A stretch of DNA of 64,000 bases from Blastopirellula marina. Lineage in GTDB: Bacteria; Planctomycetota; Planctomycetia; Pirellulales; Pirellulaceae. Below, one piece after another: positions 44,504-55,050 of the stretch (position 1 is the first letter of the stretch; every line of letters starts with the position of its first letter). The stretch lies in NCBI RefSeq assembly GCF_002967715.1, contig NZ_PUIA01000035.1, forward strand, positions 248,001 to 312,000, in the 5' to 3' direction. The translations under genes and the position numbers were made by a program. The notes under the pieces are model-generated. The model did no database searches, was not told the origin of the DNA, and worked only from the letters and a program-made list of their open reading frames with translations.

Positions 44504-46678
44504 TCATTGATCTTCCGGGGCTTCTTTTTCAATGTCGCTAAGATCCCAAAACGTCAAATGACTTCCGCAGGTAACCAGCGTCTTACCATCCGGTGAAAGC
44601 CCGATCCCCGAAATCAACTCATGCCCCACTTCCACCTGGGCGAGGAACTCCGGCAGGCCATCGTTGATCTCGAACAACGCGATCCTCGTAGGCGGTATGC
44701 GGTGCGTAGGGTATTCGCGATATTCGTCCCACCAGGTCTTGCTATCTTGGGTAAGCTTCATACGGGCACTGTTCACTGCCAACAACTTTCCGTTGGCCGA
44801 GATGGCAATTCTTGGCCTCTCGTAACTCAGGCCGACAATCGTGGCCTTCGCTTTCCCAGACGAACCGTCGGAAAAGACAACAGCCCCCTCCATAAACCTG
44901 GGGGCGGTTGTCGTCACCTGAATCTTCGCCGTAGGAAGATACCAGTGACCTCGCAGGCGTTCGATCGCCGCCGTTCCACTGGGCTTATCCGTGTCTTGGG
45001 GAACATACTTTACACTCTCCCCAGTATCGAGATTGAAACGTTGTGATGGATGGGCCCCCACAATTAGCTCCTTTCCATCCGGAGTAAACCAAAGCGAATC
45101 GGCAATGGTGGAATTCAAGAAGTTCTCGTCCTTAAATTCAAACACTTCCGGCTCGCCGATCGGTGGGTAGGCCAGACTCCACACCTTCACGCGTCCCGAA
45201 CTATCCGCCGCAGCAAGCCGCCGAGAATCAGGCGAGAACGCAACCGAAAACAACGTGGGATGAATCCGTGTCTCGATACCCTCGCTTAAAATCGTTCGCC
45301 GACCTGCAGCCACATCCCATAGCTCAATCATTCCGCCGCTGGGAGTCCTAGGAGGGGTCGCACGTAACATTCCTCCGATGGCAATGAAACGTCCATCGAT
45401 CGAGTACTTCAAATCGACGGCAGATCCCTCGGAAGCCCCCGGTCGCTCGTAGGAGGCCATCGGGTTTAGCGTCCAAACGTTTTGATCGAATTCTAAGTCA
45501 TACGGCGACGGCGAAATGTCCGACCGCGGCAGTTGTATTTGCGGCTCGTCAGCCAGTTGCAAAGGTGGATCGTCCTGATCGGCAGGCAGTTTTTCGAGCG
45601 GACGGATATCGATTGTCAACTTGCACTGGGCAGGATTGATCCGATCGAAATTCTTGCTATCCAAAATCCAATAGCGTCCTCGATTCTCTCGAATGTCCTC
45701 CTCGGTGATATCGACAGAGATCGCAAGCGACTCCCCCATTTCTGCATCCTTTCGCGTCGAGTGGCGTGTCTTCAGCTCAGACCTAAATAGCAGCATCATC
45801 GCCTTCGAGCCGGTGTGCGTGAGCGCGGCGGTAAACTGCACCGGCTGGTCGAACTGGAATCCGAATTCCTGCGAAGATTGGCCCAGCGGCGACCTTGATT
45901 GCCATAGTCGGTACTCGTAGGTGCCTGGCTTGCCGGTTGGGGTTTCGACCGGTTCGGAGATACTCATTTCGTTCACAAGCAATGCCTGGGCGACCTGCAG
46001 AAACAACTGCCGGTACTGCGGGTTCCAATCTTTCGGATGCGCCGCGTAGCCAAGCAGCACGAAATTATCTTGTCGCACGATTGGGGCATATTCTTCCCCG
46101 AATTCGCAGCGGGCAATCACGTCGACATGTTCTATTAAATTATGCTGGGGCGAGATGTACATCCCGAAGTTGTCCCCAGGTACCACTCGACGATACGGAT
46201 GGAACATCGGAGACGGCGATTGATCCCCCAAGAGCTTGCTCGACTCTTGTTTCAATCGAGGCACATGATACTTCGGTGTCATAAAATGACAGGCACCTCC
46301 ATTGATCAGCAGCTTCAACTGACCGAACAACTGCGCCGCCCCAAAGTCCAGGCCAATGACTTTCTTCCGCTTGATAGCGTCTAGCAGTTCTTCGGAGTAA
46401 ATCTGCCGCGAGTCTGGCATCGCCAGCACCAAGACCTCGGCGTCGGAAGCCGCGGCTTGCTCGAGCGACTCGGCCATGTTAACCGTCGTGTCGTCGCTCA
46501 ACTGGCTTAAGAGTTCCCGTAGCGAGGTTACGTACGAGGCGTCAGCCCGCGACGAATAGATACAAAAGTCGACCGGCGAATCATCCGCTGCGGCACGGGC
46601 AGTCAACCACCCGACCGCTAGGACCACAGCCACCAACGAAAAGACAAACGTTCGGCCCAGGAGGCTTCCCGATTTCAT
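44504..46678 (-). CDS. secreted WD40/beta-propeller protein
   Basis: A 724-residue protein with a signal peptide (GSLLGRTFVFSLVAVVLAVG, ending ARAAADD). Residues 35-240 form an alpha/beta domain reminiscent of a ThuA or glutamine-amidotransferase-like fold (EVLVLAMPDSRQIYSEELLD, KKVIGLDFGAAQLFG, NFVLLGYAAHPKDWNPQYR). From about residue 430 there are propeller blades: DLKYSIDGRFIAIGG, FSVAFSPDSRRLAAADSSGR, SLWFTPDGKELIVGAHPS and GIGLSPDGKTLVTCGSHLTF. ATG 46678 is used; GTG at 46681 adds one residue. Combining such a domain with propellers is common in planctomycetes. Role unknown. Confidence 0.75.
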   Translation of the reverse strand: MKSGSLLGRTFVFSLVAVVLAVGWLTARAAADDSPVDFCIYSSRADASYVTSLRELLSQLSDDTTVNMAESLEQAAASDAEVLVLAMPDSRQIYSEELLDAIKRKKVIGLDFGAAQLFGQLKLLINGGACHFMTPKYHVPRLKQESSKLLGDQSPSPMFHPYRRVVPGDNFGMYISPQHNLIEHVDVIARCEFGEEYAPIVRQDNFVLLGYAAHPKDWNPQYRQLFLQVAQALLVNEMSISEPVETPTGKPGTYEYRLWQSRSPLGQSSQEFGFQFDQPVQFTAALTHTGSKAMMLLFRSELKTRHSTRKDAEMGESLAISVDITEEDIRENRGRYWILDSKNFDRINPAQCKLTIDIRPLEKLPADQDDPPLQLADEPQIQLPRSDISPSPYDLEFDQNVWTLNPMASYERPGASEGSAVDLKYSIDGRFIAIGGMLRATPPRTPSGGMIELWDVAAGRRTILSEGIETRIHPTLFSVAFSPDSRRLAAADSSGRVKVWSLAYPPIGEPEVFEFKDENFLNSTIADSLWFTPDGKELIVGAHPSQRFNLDTGESVKYVPQDTDKPSGTAAIERLRGHWYLPTAKIQVTTTAPRFMEGAVVFSDGSSGKAKATIVGLSYERPRIAISANGKLLAVNSARMKLTQDSKTWWDEYREYPTHRIPPTRIALFEINDGLPEFLAQVEVGHELISGIGLSPDGKTLVTCGSHLTFWDLSDIEKEAPEDQ

Positions 46679-46863
46679 CACTAGCTCCCGAATGAAACAA
46701 GGATCCGACGACAGGCCGCCAGGAAGCAGGATACGTTCCCCCGGCCCAATCGATTCCGACCATACGCTTCAATAGAATGCCAGCGACACGCAAGGTCTAG
46801 TCGAATCTCGGCATCTTAGGGAATTAGCAACTTTGTCGAGTCGCGCGGCCAAAGAGGGCCACG

Positions 46864-48282
46864 CTAGGCCAGGATCTCGCGGTGCACGATACCGTGCACA
46901 TCCGTCAACCGAAAATCACGACCGGCGTGACGATAGGTCAGCCGCTCGTGATTGAGCCCCAACAGGTACAGCAGCGTCGCGTGCAGATCATGCACGTGCA
47001 TTTTATTTTCCTGGGCGTAGTAGCCGTACTGGTCGGTCGTACCGTGGCGATAGCCGGCCTTCACGCCGCCGCCAGCCATCCACATGGTGAACCCTTCGGG
47101 GTTGTGATCGCGGCCATCGGCACCGCTTCCTTGGCAAGTCGGCGTTCGTCCGAACTCGCCACCCCACAATACGAGCGTATCTTCTAACAGGCCGCGGCGT
47201 TTGAGATCGGCCAATAGCGCCCCGATTGGTCGATCGACCTCAGCCGCATTCTTGGTGTGACCTGCTTTCAGATCGCCATGTTGATCCCACTGCACTTTCG
47301 TATCGCTGTGGGTCACCTGAATGAAACGAACGCCCCGCTCGGCAAAACGCCGCGCGAGCAAACATTGCCGGCCGAAGTCCTGGGTGACCGGATCGTTCAG
47401 CCCGTACATTTCGATCGTCTCAGCTGTTTCCTGCGAGAGATCTTGTGCCTCGGGCATTTTCGACTGCATACGATAAGCCAGCTCGAACGATTGAATCCTC
47501 GCTTCCAGCGAAGGCTCGCTTTGCACGTGCGTCAAGTGCTCGCGGTTCATCGCATTCATCAAGTCGAGCTGCACGCGCTGGACATTTTTCGACCAACGCG
47601 GGTTATCAATGTACTTGACGTTGGCCGTGGTCGACGGCTGCGAGGCGACACCCAGGGGAATGCCTTGGTACTCGGCCGGCAGGAACGCCGAACCCCAATT
47701 CTTCGCGCCCCCATGAGCGAACGTAGGACAGATTGTCACGAAACCAGGCAGGTTATCGTTCTCGCTCCCCAGCCCGTAATTCACCCACGCGCCCATGCTA
47801 GGGCGAATGAAGTTATCGCTGCCGGTATGCAGCTTCAATAGTGCCCCGCCATGCGAAGGGTTGGTGCCGTGGACCGAGTGTAAAAAGCACAAGTCATCGA
47901 CATGCTGCGCGACGTGCGGAAAGAGCTCGCTCACGTACATGCCACTTTCGCCGTATTGACGAAACTTCCATGGCGAACCCAACAGGTTGCCGGTCGGGGC
48001 GAATTGTACGCGCGGCTTGTCGAAGGGAAGAGGCTTGCCGTCATCCTTTTGCAGCTGCGGCTTATAGTCGAACGTATCGACATGCGAAGGACCACCCTTC
48101 ATGAACAGAAAGATGACCCGCTTGGCACGTGCTGGAAAGTGCGGCACCTCACCGGTCGGTGCTCCCATCGCTTGTCGCGACTCCCCTTGCAGCAGCGCCG
48201 ACAACGCCAGGTAGCCGAAGCCGACCGCCGAGTTCTTCAGCAGGCACCGCCGGTTCAGCAAGGATGTCGGTTGGTCGTTCAT
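46864..48282 (-). CDS. DUF1501 domain protein (exported, sulfatase-fold)
   Basis: A 472-residue DUF1501 protein. ATG 48282 gives MNDQPTSLLNRRCLLKNSAV, a leader with paired Arg before a hydrophobic run, like a Tat signal. Family motifs: AKRVIFLFMKGGPSHVDTFD, SVHGTNPSHGGALLKLHTG, LLARRFAERGVRFIQVTHSD, LVLWGGEFGRTPTCQG and RDHNPEGFTMWMAGGGVKAG. DUF1501 shares the alkaline-phosphatase/sulfatase fold, but activity is unproven. It follows the PSCyt/DUF1549/DUF1553 gene at 23 bases, the standard planctomycete pairing. An orphan copy of its 3' end lies at 44395-44475. Confidence 0.92.
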   Translation of the reverse strand: MNDQPTSLLNRRCLLKNSAVGFGYLALSALLQGESRQAMGAPTGEVPHFPARAKRVIFLFMKGGPSHVDTFDYKPQLQKDDGKPLPFDKPRVQFAPTGNLLGSPWKFRQYGESGMYVSELFPHVAQHVDDLCFLHSVHGTNPSHGGALLKLHTGSDNFIRPSMGAWVNYGLGSENDNLPGFVTICPTFAHGGAKNWGSAFLPAEYQGIPLGVASQPSTTANVKYIDNPRWSKNVQRVQLDLMNAMNREHLTHVQSEPSLEARIQSFELAYRMQSKMPEAQDLSQETAETIEMYGLNDPVTQDFGRQCLLARRFAERGVRFIQVTHSDTKVQWDQHGDLKAGHTKNAAEVDRPIGALLADLKRRGLLEDTLVLWGGEFGRTPTCQGSGADGRDHNPEGFTMWMAGGGVKAGYRHGTTDQYGYYAQENKMHVHDLHATLLYLLGLNHERLTYRHAGRDFRLTDVHGIVHREILA

Positions 48283-48305
48283 CGTGCTCTCGCTTTCGGG
48301 AAAGG

Positions 48306-50744
48306 TTACTGCACGTACAGGAATTCGTTCGAGGCCAGCACGCACTGGCACGCCGCCGTCCAGGCCTGACGCTTTGCCTTGGGTTGATCCATCTGCGCTT
48401 GCAAAACGACTTCCAACTGGTCAATTGTCGTCAGCAGCCGCGTCACTTCATGCTCTTCTGGCATCCGCGAAAGAGTCCGTTGATACAGCAGCTCGATCCG
48501 TGCTCGATCGTCATCAGGAACTTGCTGCTGCAAGCGATCGGCCAGGTTTTCCGCCGCGTCTAAAAACAGGGGACTATTGAGTGTGAACAACGCTTGCGGG
48601 GCGACCGTCGACGTTGCCCGGTCTCCTTGCGTCGTATCGGCCGTGGCGAAATCGAACAGTGCGAACTCGTCGTACAGGTTATTGCGAATGACCGGCAGAT
48701 AAACCGAACGCCGCTGCGTGTCGTAGCTGGTGTCATCCTTCGACGTGTGATCGAACACCAGCTTCCACTTGTCGACCGTCAGCATGCTTTCTCCCTGCGA
48801 AGTATCGAGCTTGCCACTGACCTGCAGCAGCGAATCTCGCAGCGATTCCGCTTCCAACCGCTGCACGTTGGCCCGCCAGTACCAGTGGTTATCGGGATCG
48901 GTCGCGGCATTTGCTTCTAGAGTATCGCTACTTCGCTGATAGGTCTCGCTGAGCATGATCTGCCGATGGAGCTTCTTCAGCGACCAACCTTCGGCAACGA
49001 AACTGGCGGCCAACCAGTCGAGAAGCTCGGGATGCGTCGGCGCTTCGCCCAGCTTGCCGAAGTTGTCGGTCGAGGGAACCAAGCCGGTGCCAAAATGCCA
49101 TCGCCACACACGATTGACAGCCACGCGAGCTGTCAACGGATTGTCGGCATGGACCATCCATTGGGCCAGTTGCAGGCGTCCACTTTCGTTGTCGTCGATA
49201 CTCAGCGGTTCGCTACGTTGAAGCACTAAGGGCACGCCGCGGGGCACTTGCTGCCCCAATATCAAGTGACTCCCACGGACGTGGATCCTTAGGTTTTCGG
49301 GAGTGCCTTCCGTGACGGCCATCGCCGTGGGCAGTTCGGGGGATTGCTCCGCGATCGAAGCAATCTCTTGGCGAAGCTTTGCGAGGAGAGTTCGCAGTTC
49401 TTCCGGATAAGCGGCTTCATCGCTGTCAGGATGCTTTTGCTTGGCCTCTTTGAGCAGCTTATCAAGCTCGTCCTGTTTCTCCTTCTTGGCCTGATCAAGC
49501 TTCGCTTTCTGCTGTTTCTCTTGGTCGGTGGCCAACACCTTTTCGTTGTACTGGGCAATCGTCTTGAAGGACTGCATCGACTGCGTGCTTTTGAAGATCC
49601 CGGCCAGGGCGTAGTAGTCGGCCGTCGAGATCGGATCGAACTTATGATCGTGACATCGGGCACACGCGATTGTCAAACCGAGAAATGCCTGACCGAGCGT
49701 ATCGATCTGTTCGTCGATGATGTCCATTTCCATCTTCACGACATCTTTCTCAGCCAACACCTTGGGACCGAGCGTCAAAAAGCCGGTCGCGATGGTCGCG
49801 TCGTAATCGCTGGGCGTTGTCGAATCTTTCGCCAGCAAATCGCCGGCGACTTGCTCGGTAACGAACTGATCGAATGGCTTGTCGGCATTAATCGAATCGA
49901 TCACGTAGTTGCGATAACGCCACGCATCGACGAAGGCCTGGTTCTCGTCCAGGCCGTTACTGTCGGCGTAACGCACGACGTCCAGCCAATGCCGCCCCCA
50001 GCGCTGCCCATACTGCGGCGAAGCCAACAGGCGATCGATCACCTTGGCGAATGCATCGGGCGACTGATCGGCCAGGAACGCATTCACTTCGTCCGGCGTC
50101 GGCGGCAGGCCAATCAAGTCGAACGTGGCCCGGCGAATGAGTGTTCGCCGATCGGCGGGGCCGTTGGGCTGCAGACCTTGCTTGTCGAGCGCTGCCGCGA
50201 TGAACGAATCAATCGGATTGGCTTGCTGGCTGAATGCTTCCGGAACCAGCGGCGGCTGAATTGGCTGAAATGCCCAGTACCGCTTCGCTTCTTCCATATC
50301 GATCGGAGCACGACGCGGCTGGATGCTGCCGCTGCCGAGTTGATCGGGGTGAGGAGCACCCATTTCGATCCACTGCTGCAGCAGCTTGATCTGTTCGTCC
50401 GACATCTTGCCGTCGGGTGGCATCTTCAAATGTTCGTTGTCGTAACGTACCGCGGCCAGCAGCAGGCTGTGCTTGGGATCTTTCGGAATAACCGCCGCAC
50501 CCGACTCGCCGCCACCCAGCATGCCCGACATGGTATCGACGCGAAGGGAACTTTCCTGCGTATCGGCACCGTGGCAATCTACGCAGTGCTGGATGAGCAA
50601 AGGTCGGATCTTCGATTCAAAGAAGGCGACGTCCTGAGAACTGGGCTTGGCCAGATCTGCGGCATGCGCAGTCGTACCACCTACGGCCAGCAGCACCATC
50701 AGCGCTGTCACGAACGCTCTTCGCTTAAAGTTCGATGTCCGCAT
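48306..50744 (-). CDS. PSD1 and planctomycete cytochrome c domain protein (PSCyt1-DUF1549-DUF1553)
   Basis: An 812-residue exported protein. ATG 50744 opens a signal peptide ending AHAAD. A cytochrome-c-like domain (PSCyt1) has the heme motif CVDCHGAD near residue 53. DUF1549 follows (residues about 150-360; FDLIGLPPTPDEVNAFL, GRHWLDVVRYADSNGLDEN), then a Lys/Glu-rich coiled coil (about 400-450) and DUF1553 (RLQLAQWMVHADNPLTARVA, LKKLHRQIMLSETYQRSS). These proteins pair with DUF1501 proteins and are among the largest secreted families of planctomycetes; the reaction is not established. It is the first gene of the pair. Confidence 0.93.
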   Translation of the reverse strand: MRTSNFKRRAFVTALMVLLAVGGTTAHAADLAKPSSQDVAFFESKIRPLLIQHCVDCHGADTQESSLRVDTMSGMLGGGESGAAVIPKDPKHSLLLAAVRYDNEHLKMPPDGKMSDEQIKLLQQWIEMGAPHPDQLGSGSIQPRRAPIDMEEAKRYWAFQPIQPPLVPEAFSQQANPIDSFIAAALDKQGLQPNGPADRRTLIRRATFDLIGLPPTPDEVNAFLADQSPDAFAKVIDRLLASPQYGQRWGRHWLDVVRYADSNGLDENQAFVDAWRYRNYVIDSINADKPFDQFVTEQVAGDLLAKDSTTPSDYDATIATGFLTLGPKVLAEKDVVKMEMDIIDEQIDTLGQAFLGLTIACARCHDHKFDPISTADYYALAGIFKSTQSMQSFKTIAQYNEKVLATDQEKQQKAKLDQAKKEKQDELDKLLKEAKQKHPDSDEAAYPEELRTLLAKLRQEIASIAEQSPELPTAMAVTEGTPENLRIHVRGSHLILGQQVPRGVPLVLQRSEPLSIDDNESGRLQLAQWMVHADNPLTARVAVNRVWRWHFGTGLVPSTDNFGKLGEAPTHPELLDWLAASFVAEGWSLKKLHRQIMLSETYQRSSDTLEANAATDPDNHWYWRANVQRLEAESLRDSLLQVSGKLDTSQGESMLTVDKWKLVFDHTSKDDTSYDTQRRSVYLPVIRNNLYDEFALFDFATADTTQGDRATSTVAPQALFTLNSPLFLDAAENLADRLQQQVPDDDRARIELLYQRTLSRMPEEHEVTRLLTTIDQLEVVLQAQMDQPKAKRQAWTAACQCVLASNEFLYVQ

Positions 50745-51186
50745 AGCGGCCTCACTACGCATCGGTCGGAAGGGAAGGGACCGCTACCCAGCCCAGGGGC
50801 AGGCAGCAAATTGGGGCAGGAAAATGATGTCAGGTGAGATCATTCAAGTATAACGCGTGGCTTGTCTTTGCCCACATTGATTTTCGGAAGCAGACCAATT
50901 TGCCAGCAACCGTTATTCACATTCGCGAGCAATTCTCCGAGGGCGTTCTAACCTGTAGCTGGCCCCCCTCTAAATCGCGTTGGTATCGCAATTTGCGTGC
51001 GTATCGCCATCGCAGCGGGGGCCTAAGAGGACTCCCAGCAACTCGCAGTGAGCCACCTGCGAGATCGCATTCATTTCATAGAATTCTTCCGCGATAAAAT
51101 AAATGCAATCAATGATCTGGGTAGGCAAGCGGCCGGCTAGAACTAGCAGCCAATGCTTATGTGTTTACCAACAGGCAAACGAGTAC
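50745..51186. other. intergenic stretch without a gene
   Basis: About 440 bases between the oxidoreductase stop (51187) and the PSD1 start (50744), both minus strand. It should contain the terminator of the former and the promoter of the latter. No clear hairpin with T-run, hexamer pair or credible reading frame was found. Confidence 0.35.
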
Positions 51187-52383
51187 TCACTTCGCAACAA
51201 TCCGCTGACTCAATTCGCCTGTCTGCTTGTTTCGCAGGATGTACTTCGTTGCTCCGTCAGGCATGCGTTCGCTTTTGATCAGGTCGTGATCTTCGTCGAA
51301 CGCACGGTGCTTTTCGGCTTTTTGCTCGCCGGTGTGGCCTCGCCATAGGGGCAGTTCGACCGGGGACCATTGGCGGGTTTGCACCGACTGGTAGGCGGCG
51401 TCGATGATGGCGTTGACGACATAGCCGTCGTAGAAGTCTTCTTGAGGTTTGCCGCCACTTTCCATTTGGGTGAGGACGTCGGCGAACATGTCGTCGTAGC
51501 CCAGCGCGGCACCCTCGTTGCCCACCGGGAAGAGCCAGCCGGTATCGGTCTCGGCTTTCTCGGCGATGTAGCCTGACTGGTTCGAGGAGGAGAACATCTC
51601 CATGCCGGTGCGTAGCCAGTGATTGAGCCAGATGGTTCCTTCGGTGCCACCGACCTCGTCCCGCAGGTCCATTCCACCGCGGAAGATCCAGCTTGTCTCG
51701 AACTGCCCGATCGCTCCGTTTTCGTAGCGGACCAGCCCGATGGCATGGTCTTCGACATCGACCGGATGAAACTGCGTTTCGGCCCAGCACATCACCTCGA
51801 CGGGGCGAATCTCTTTACCGATGAAGTTGCGAGCGATCTCGATGCAGTGGCACCCCAGGTCAATGATTGCCCCGCCGCCGGAAAGTTGCTTGTTCCAGAA
51901 CCAATCGCTATGGGGGCCTGGGTGAGCTTCGCGCGAGCGAACCCACAGTACGTCCCCAATCGCCCCGGCCTGTACCGACTGAAGTGCTTTCAAAGTTTTC
52001 GGCGTGTAGACGAGGTCTTCGAGGTAGGCGTGATAGACGCCGGCTTCTTCGACCGCATTGAGCATCTGCAGAGCTTCCTCTGCGTTGATCCCCAGCGGCT
52101 TGGTACACAGGATCGCCTTACCCGCCGCGGCGGCTGCGAGAACGACTTCCAGGTGCAGGTGATTGGGCAGACCGATGACGACGGCGTCGATCTGGTCGCT
52201 GGCAATCGCTTCCTGCCAGCTGGTTGTGTGCTGCGAAATTCCGAACTCGTCGGCGAACGCAGCCGCGCGATCAGGACTGCGGGAATAGACAACCTGAATC
52301 CGATCGCGCGAACGCTTGCCGTGCAGCGATTGTGCGTAGAAGCGACCGATCAGGCCGGTACCCAAAAGAGCAATACGTGTCAT
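51187..52383 (-). CDS. Gfo/Idh/MocA family oxidoreductase
   Basis: A 398-residue NAD(P)-dependent oxidoreductase. The N-terminal Rossmann fold has [18 protein letters not shown] (GxGxxG), the family Lys-Pro motif reads [14 protein letters not shown] near residue 95, and the catalytic region has [17 protein letters not shown] near residue 180. The C-terminal domain forms the substrate pocket ([20 protein letters not shown]). Members act on sugars, inositols and related polyols. No signal peptide, so cytosolic. It lies 23 bases after the phytanoyl-CoA dioxygenase-like gene upstream; the two look like one operon. Confidence 0.9.
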   Translation of the reverse strand: MTRIALLGTGLIGRFYAQSLHGKRSRDRIQVVYSRSPDRAAAFADEFGISQHTTSWQEAIASDQIDAVVIGLPNHLHLEVVLAAAAAGKAILCTKPLGINAEEALQMLNAVEEAGVYHAYLEDLVYTPKTLKALQSVQAGAIGDVLWVRSREAHPGPHSDWFWNKQLSGGGAIIDLGCHCIEIARNFIGKEIRPVEVMCWAETQFHPVDVEDHAIGLVRYENGAIGQFETSWIFRGGMDLRDEVGGTEGTIWLNHWLRTGMEMFSSSNQSGYIAEKAETDTGWLFPVGNEGAALGYDDMFADVLTQMESGGKPQEDFYDGYVVNAIIDAAYQSVQTRQWSPVELPLWRGHTGEQKAEKHRAFDEDHDLIKSERMPDGATKYILRNKQTGELSQRIVAK

Positions 52384-52406
52384 AGAAGTGCCTTCATCGA
52401 TGCGAT

Positions 52407-53192
52407 TCAGTTGGCAGAGGAGACGGCCTGGATCGCTTGCGAGACCCGCTGGTCGGGCCAGATTTCCAGAGGAGAGTAGTTGGGGTGGCGACCGCCGGTG
52501 ACGATCGGATCGTTGTGCCGCGTATTATAGCAGCAGATGAGCGACCAGCGCGGATCGTCGGAAACATTCTCGTCCGAGCGATGCAAAAGGTTGCTATGAA
52601 AAAAGACCGCATCGCCGGGGCTCATCTCGCAGTAGACCAGTTCGTGCCGCTGGATCGCTGCTTCGACGCGCTGCGGATCGGCACCGGTCTGATCTCCGAT
52701 CTTCACGTGATTGACGCGCCCCAGATGATGCGTTCCGCTGAGTACCTGCAGGCAGCCGTTGGCCTTGGTGGCCTTGTCGACGGCGATCATGCAGCTGCCC
52801 ATATCAGGGTACAAACAGCCGTTTTCATACCAGTAGCCGTAGTCTTGATGCCACTCCCAGGCCCCGCCGGTCTTAGGCTGCTTGAGCATCATCTTGTGAT
52901 GGTAGTGATAAACCTCGTCCCCCAGCAGTGTCTGCATGGTGACGGCGACGCGATGACTGTGAACGATCGCCGTGTAGAGGGAAGCCTCGTCCAAATCGTT
53001 GCGAACGGTCAGACGCGTTTCTTTGCCGGAAGCATCGGTCTTCACATGCGACTGCCCCATCAGGTTTTGATCGGCCCGAGCATACGCGAGCAGGCCTTCC
53101 ATTTCCGACGAGTCGAACAAACTGCGGACAATCAAAAAGCCTGCGGTTTGAAACTGCGCGACTTGTTCTTCGCTCAGGGCGAACTGATTCAT
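52407..53192 (-). CDS. phytanoyl-CoA dioxygenase (PhyH) family protein
   Basis: A 261-residue Fe(II)/2-oxoglutarate-dependent dioxygenase of the PhyH family. I start at ATG 53192 ([20 protein letters not shown]), the usual family opening; upstream codons look non-coding. The iron ligands are the HxD in [14 protein letters not shown] near residue 125 and the distal His in [16 protein letters not shown] near residue 215. 2-oxoglutarate would bind through the Arg of LLHRSDEN or [12 protein letters not shown]. Coupled to the oxidoreductase downstream, it probably modifies a small metabolite. Confidence 0.88.
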   Translation of the reverse strand: MNQFALSEEQVAQFQTAGFLIVRSLFDSSEMEGLLAYARADQNLMGQSHVKTDASGKETRLTVRNDLDEASLYTAIVHSHRVAVTMQTLLGDEVYHYHHKMMLKQPKTGGAWEWHQDYGYWYENGCLYPDMGSCMIAVDKATKANGCLQVLSGTHHLGRVNHVKIGDQTGADPQRVEAAIQRHELVYCEMSPGDAVFFHSNLLHRSDENVSDDPRWSLICCYNTRHNDPIVTGGRHPNYSPLEIWPDQRVSQAIQAVSSAN

Positions 53193-53334
53193 CGATCGAT
53201 CCTTCAGAGCTTGTGGCATGAGGGGCAAAGTGAGGGGGGAACACGCCGCTATTATCCACATTTCAGGGGCGAACGCCAAACGGTAATGCCCAAGGGTGTT
53301 GAACGAACCATGATGACCACGCAGCAGGGGGTCG

Positions 53335-55050
53335 CTACGGCGTGATGTTCAGGGCGGCTTGGTAGTCTGCCGTGGCTTTGAAGAAGTCGGCTTTGGCCGA
53401 GATGTCGATCAGGCGGGCGTCGGTGGTGGCCTGTTCGTAGATGTTGAGTTCGACCAGGTCGATGTCCCCTTCGTTAAACTGAATGCGGGCCAACTGCAAG
53501 GCTTCGTCGGCCAGGCGAACGTTCTGTTCGGCCCGGCGAATTCGCGCGTGGGCGTTCAAAAGGGCCGAGACCGCATCTTGTACGGCAGCCACTGTTTTGT
53601 CTTCGGTGAACTGACGCTTGGCCGACAACTGCTGCAGCTTGGCCTGGGTCGAAGTGAGTTTGCCGTAGGCCTCGCGGCGCTGCAGGGGCACCTCGCCGAA
53701 CAGCCCCAGCTCTAACTCAAACGGCGTCTTGTCTCCCTTGGAACTGGTCGGTTCGCCGATATCCTTCGAGGCGTACAGCTGCGCGTCGAGCTTGGGCAGT
53801 AGCGTGTTCTCGGCCTGCTGCAGATCGATTCGCGTTTGACGGATCTTCCAATCCATTTCCGCTAATAGCGGCGACGAAGCGATCGCGGCGTCGGTTGCAT
53901 CGGCAAAGTCCGCTTCCGAGGGAAGCTGCTGCGCAGGAAAATTGCCTGGCAACAGCGATTCATGCGGCAAGAGTGGCTCGCCGGCGGGATCGCGAAAGAA
54001 GAGGGACAGCTTGATCGCCGCGTTTTGCAGCTTACGTTCCGCTTCGATCAGCTTCGTTTCACGCGCGGCGATGAGTTGCTCGTTGTTGATGCGGGTAATC
54101 GACTTGAGGTCTCCCAGTTCGATCCGCCGTTGAATGCTCTGCACTCGTGCTTGGGCCAGCGAAAGAAGCCCTTGCTGGGCATCGCGGGCCTGACCGGCGG
54201 CAACCCAGTCCCAGTAGTAAATAGTCGCCACGCGCGAGAACTCGATCAACTGAGCGCGGATCTCCGGCTCAACGCGTTGTCGTTCGAGCTGCGCCTTAAA
54301 CAGTTCGGCGCGACGTTTGTCGATGGTGCGATCTTTCAGCAGCGGAACGCCGACTCCGGCTGCGAACTCACCACCGCCGTTGGTTTGCCGCTCGCCGTAC
54401 CAGGGCGGAAAGTTGCCTTCCCCCAAACGATAACCGCCGTACAAGTAGCCGCCGGAAAAGAGAGGTTTCTCCATCGACACCGCGTTGCGATAGGTTTGAT
54501 AGTAACCTTCCGGACGCGAGATCGACGAACCCTTAAGCTTCAAGTCGAAGTCACCCCACGCGGCGATATTGTCACCGGCGGCGACATCGCGCCCCAGATA
54601 GGCGCTGGTCAGCAGTGGATACGATGCCTGAACCGCCGTTAGCACGTCTTCTACTTCAAGCGGTGCCGGCTGGACTTCTTCCGGGGGAACGGAATGCGCT
54701 TCTTCGAGAGGAACCGACTGCAGTGTAGGCAGGTCTTCTGTTTTTGACTGGGCCTCTTCCTCGAACGAGACCATTTGCAGATCGGCCCGCGTTTGAGCAT
54801 CAATCTCCGGGGCAGGGGAGGCATGCTGAGCGTGATGCCTGGCCTTGGTGGTGACGTGTTCCGAGTAGTCAGGCGGGCTCGGTGTGGACGCGCGACACCC
54901 GGCCAGCACCACGGCCGACAGAAACAAGCAGGAGACAACCAGCGAGGCCGAAGATCTTACTTGGGAAGCTTGATCTTGGGCTTCGTAGCATCCTTGCTCT
55001 TGGCCTTGCTGTCGGCGGCCGTAGGGGGAAATCCGTTTAGTTGTCGCCAT
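53335..55050 (-). CDS. TolC-family outer-membrane efflux lipoprotein
   Basis: A 571-residue TolC-like channel subunit. The segment ASLVVSCLFLSAVVLAGC is a lipoprotein signal ending in a lipobox Cys near residue 52. No start codon is available closer to it, so ATG 55050, which overlaps the HlyD gene by 94 bases, is the best choice. The body has the long paired helices of the family (ELFKAQLERQRVEPEIRAQL, YYWDWVAAGQARDAQQGLLS, AHARIRRAEQNVRLADEALQ, IQFNEGDIDLVELNIYEQ) and NxxxxLLPxLD-type turns (ENTLLPKLDAQLYAS). Last gene of an ABC-HlyD-TolC export operon. Confidence 0.88.
   Translation of the reverse strand: MATTKRISPYGRRQQGQEQGCYEAQDQASQVRSSASLVVSCLFLSAVVLAGCRASTPSPPDYSEHVTTKARHHAQHASPAPEIDAQTRADLQMVSFEEEAQSKTEDLPTLQSVPLEEAHSVPPEEVQPAPLEVEDVLTAVQASYPLLTSAYLGRDVAAGDNIAAWGDFDLKLKGSSISRPEGYYQTYRNAVSMEKPLFSGGYLYGGYRLGEGNFPPWYGERQTNGGGEFAAGVGVPLLKDRTIDKRRAELFKAQLERQRVEPEIRAQLIEFSRVATIYYWDWVAAGQARDAQQGLLSLAQARVQSIQRRIELGDLKSITRINNEQLIAARETKLIEAERKLQNAAIKLSLFFRDPAGEPLLPHESLLPGNFPAQQLPSEADFADATDAAIASSPLLAEMDWKIRQTRIDLQQAENTLLPKLDAQLYASKDIGEPTSSKGDKTPFELELGLFGEVPLQRREAYGKLTSTQAKLQQLSAKRQFTEDKTVAAVQDAVSALLNAHARIRRAEQNVRLADEALQLARIQFNEGDIDLVELNIYEQATTDARLIDISAKADFFKATADYQAALNITP

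Noticed and set aside
49344-50837. 497-residue plus-strand frame opposite the PSD1/cytochrome gene
   Set aside because: Antisense shadow. The minus strand has a signal peptide, heme motif and DUF1549/DUF1553 motifs in order.
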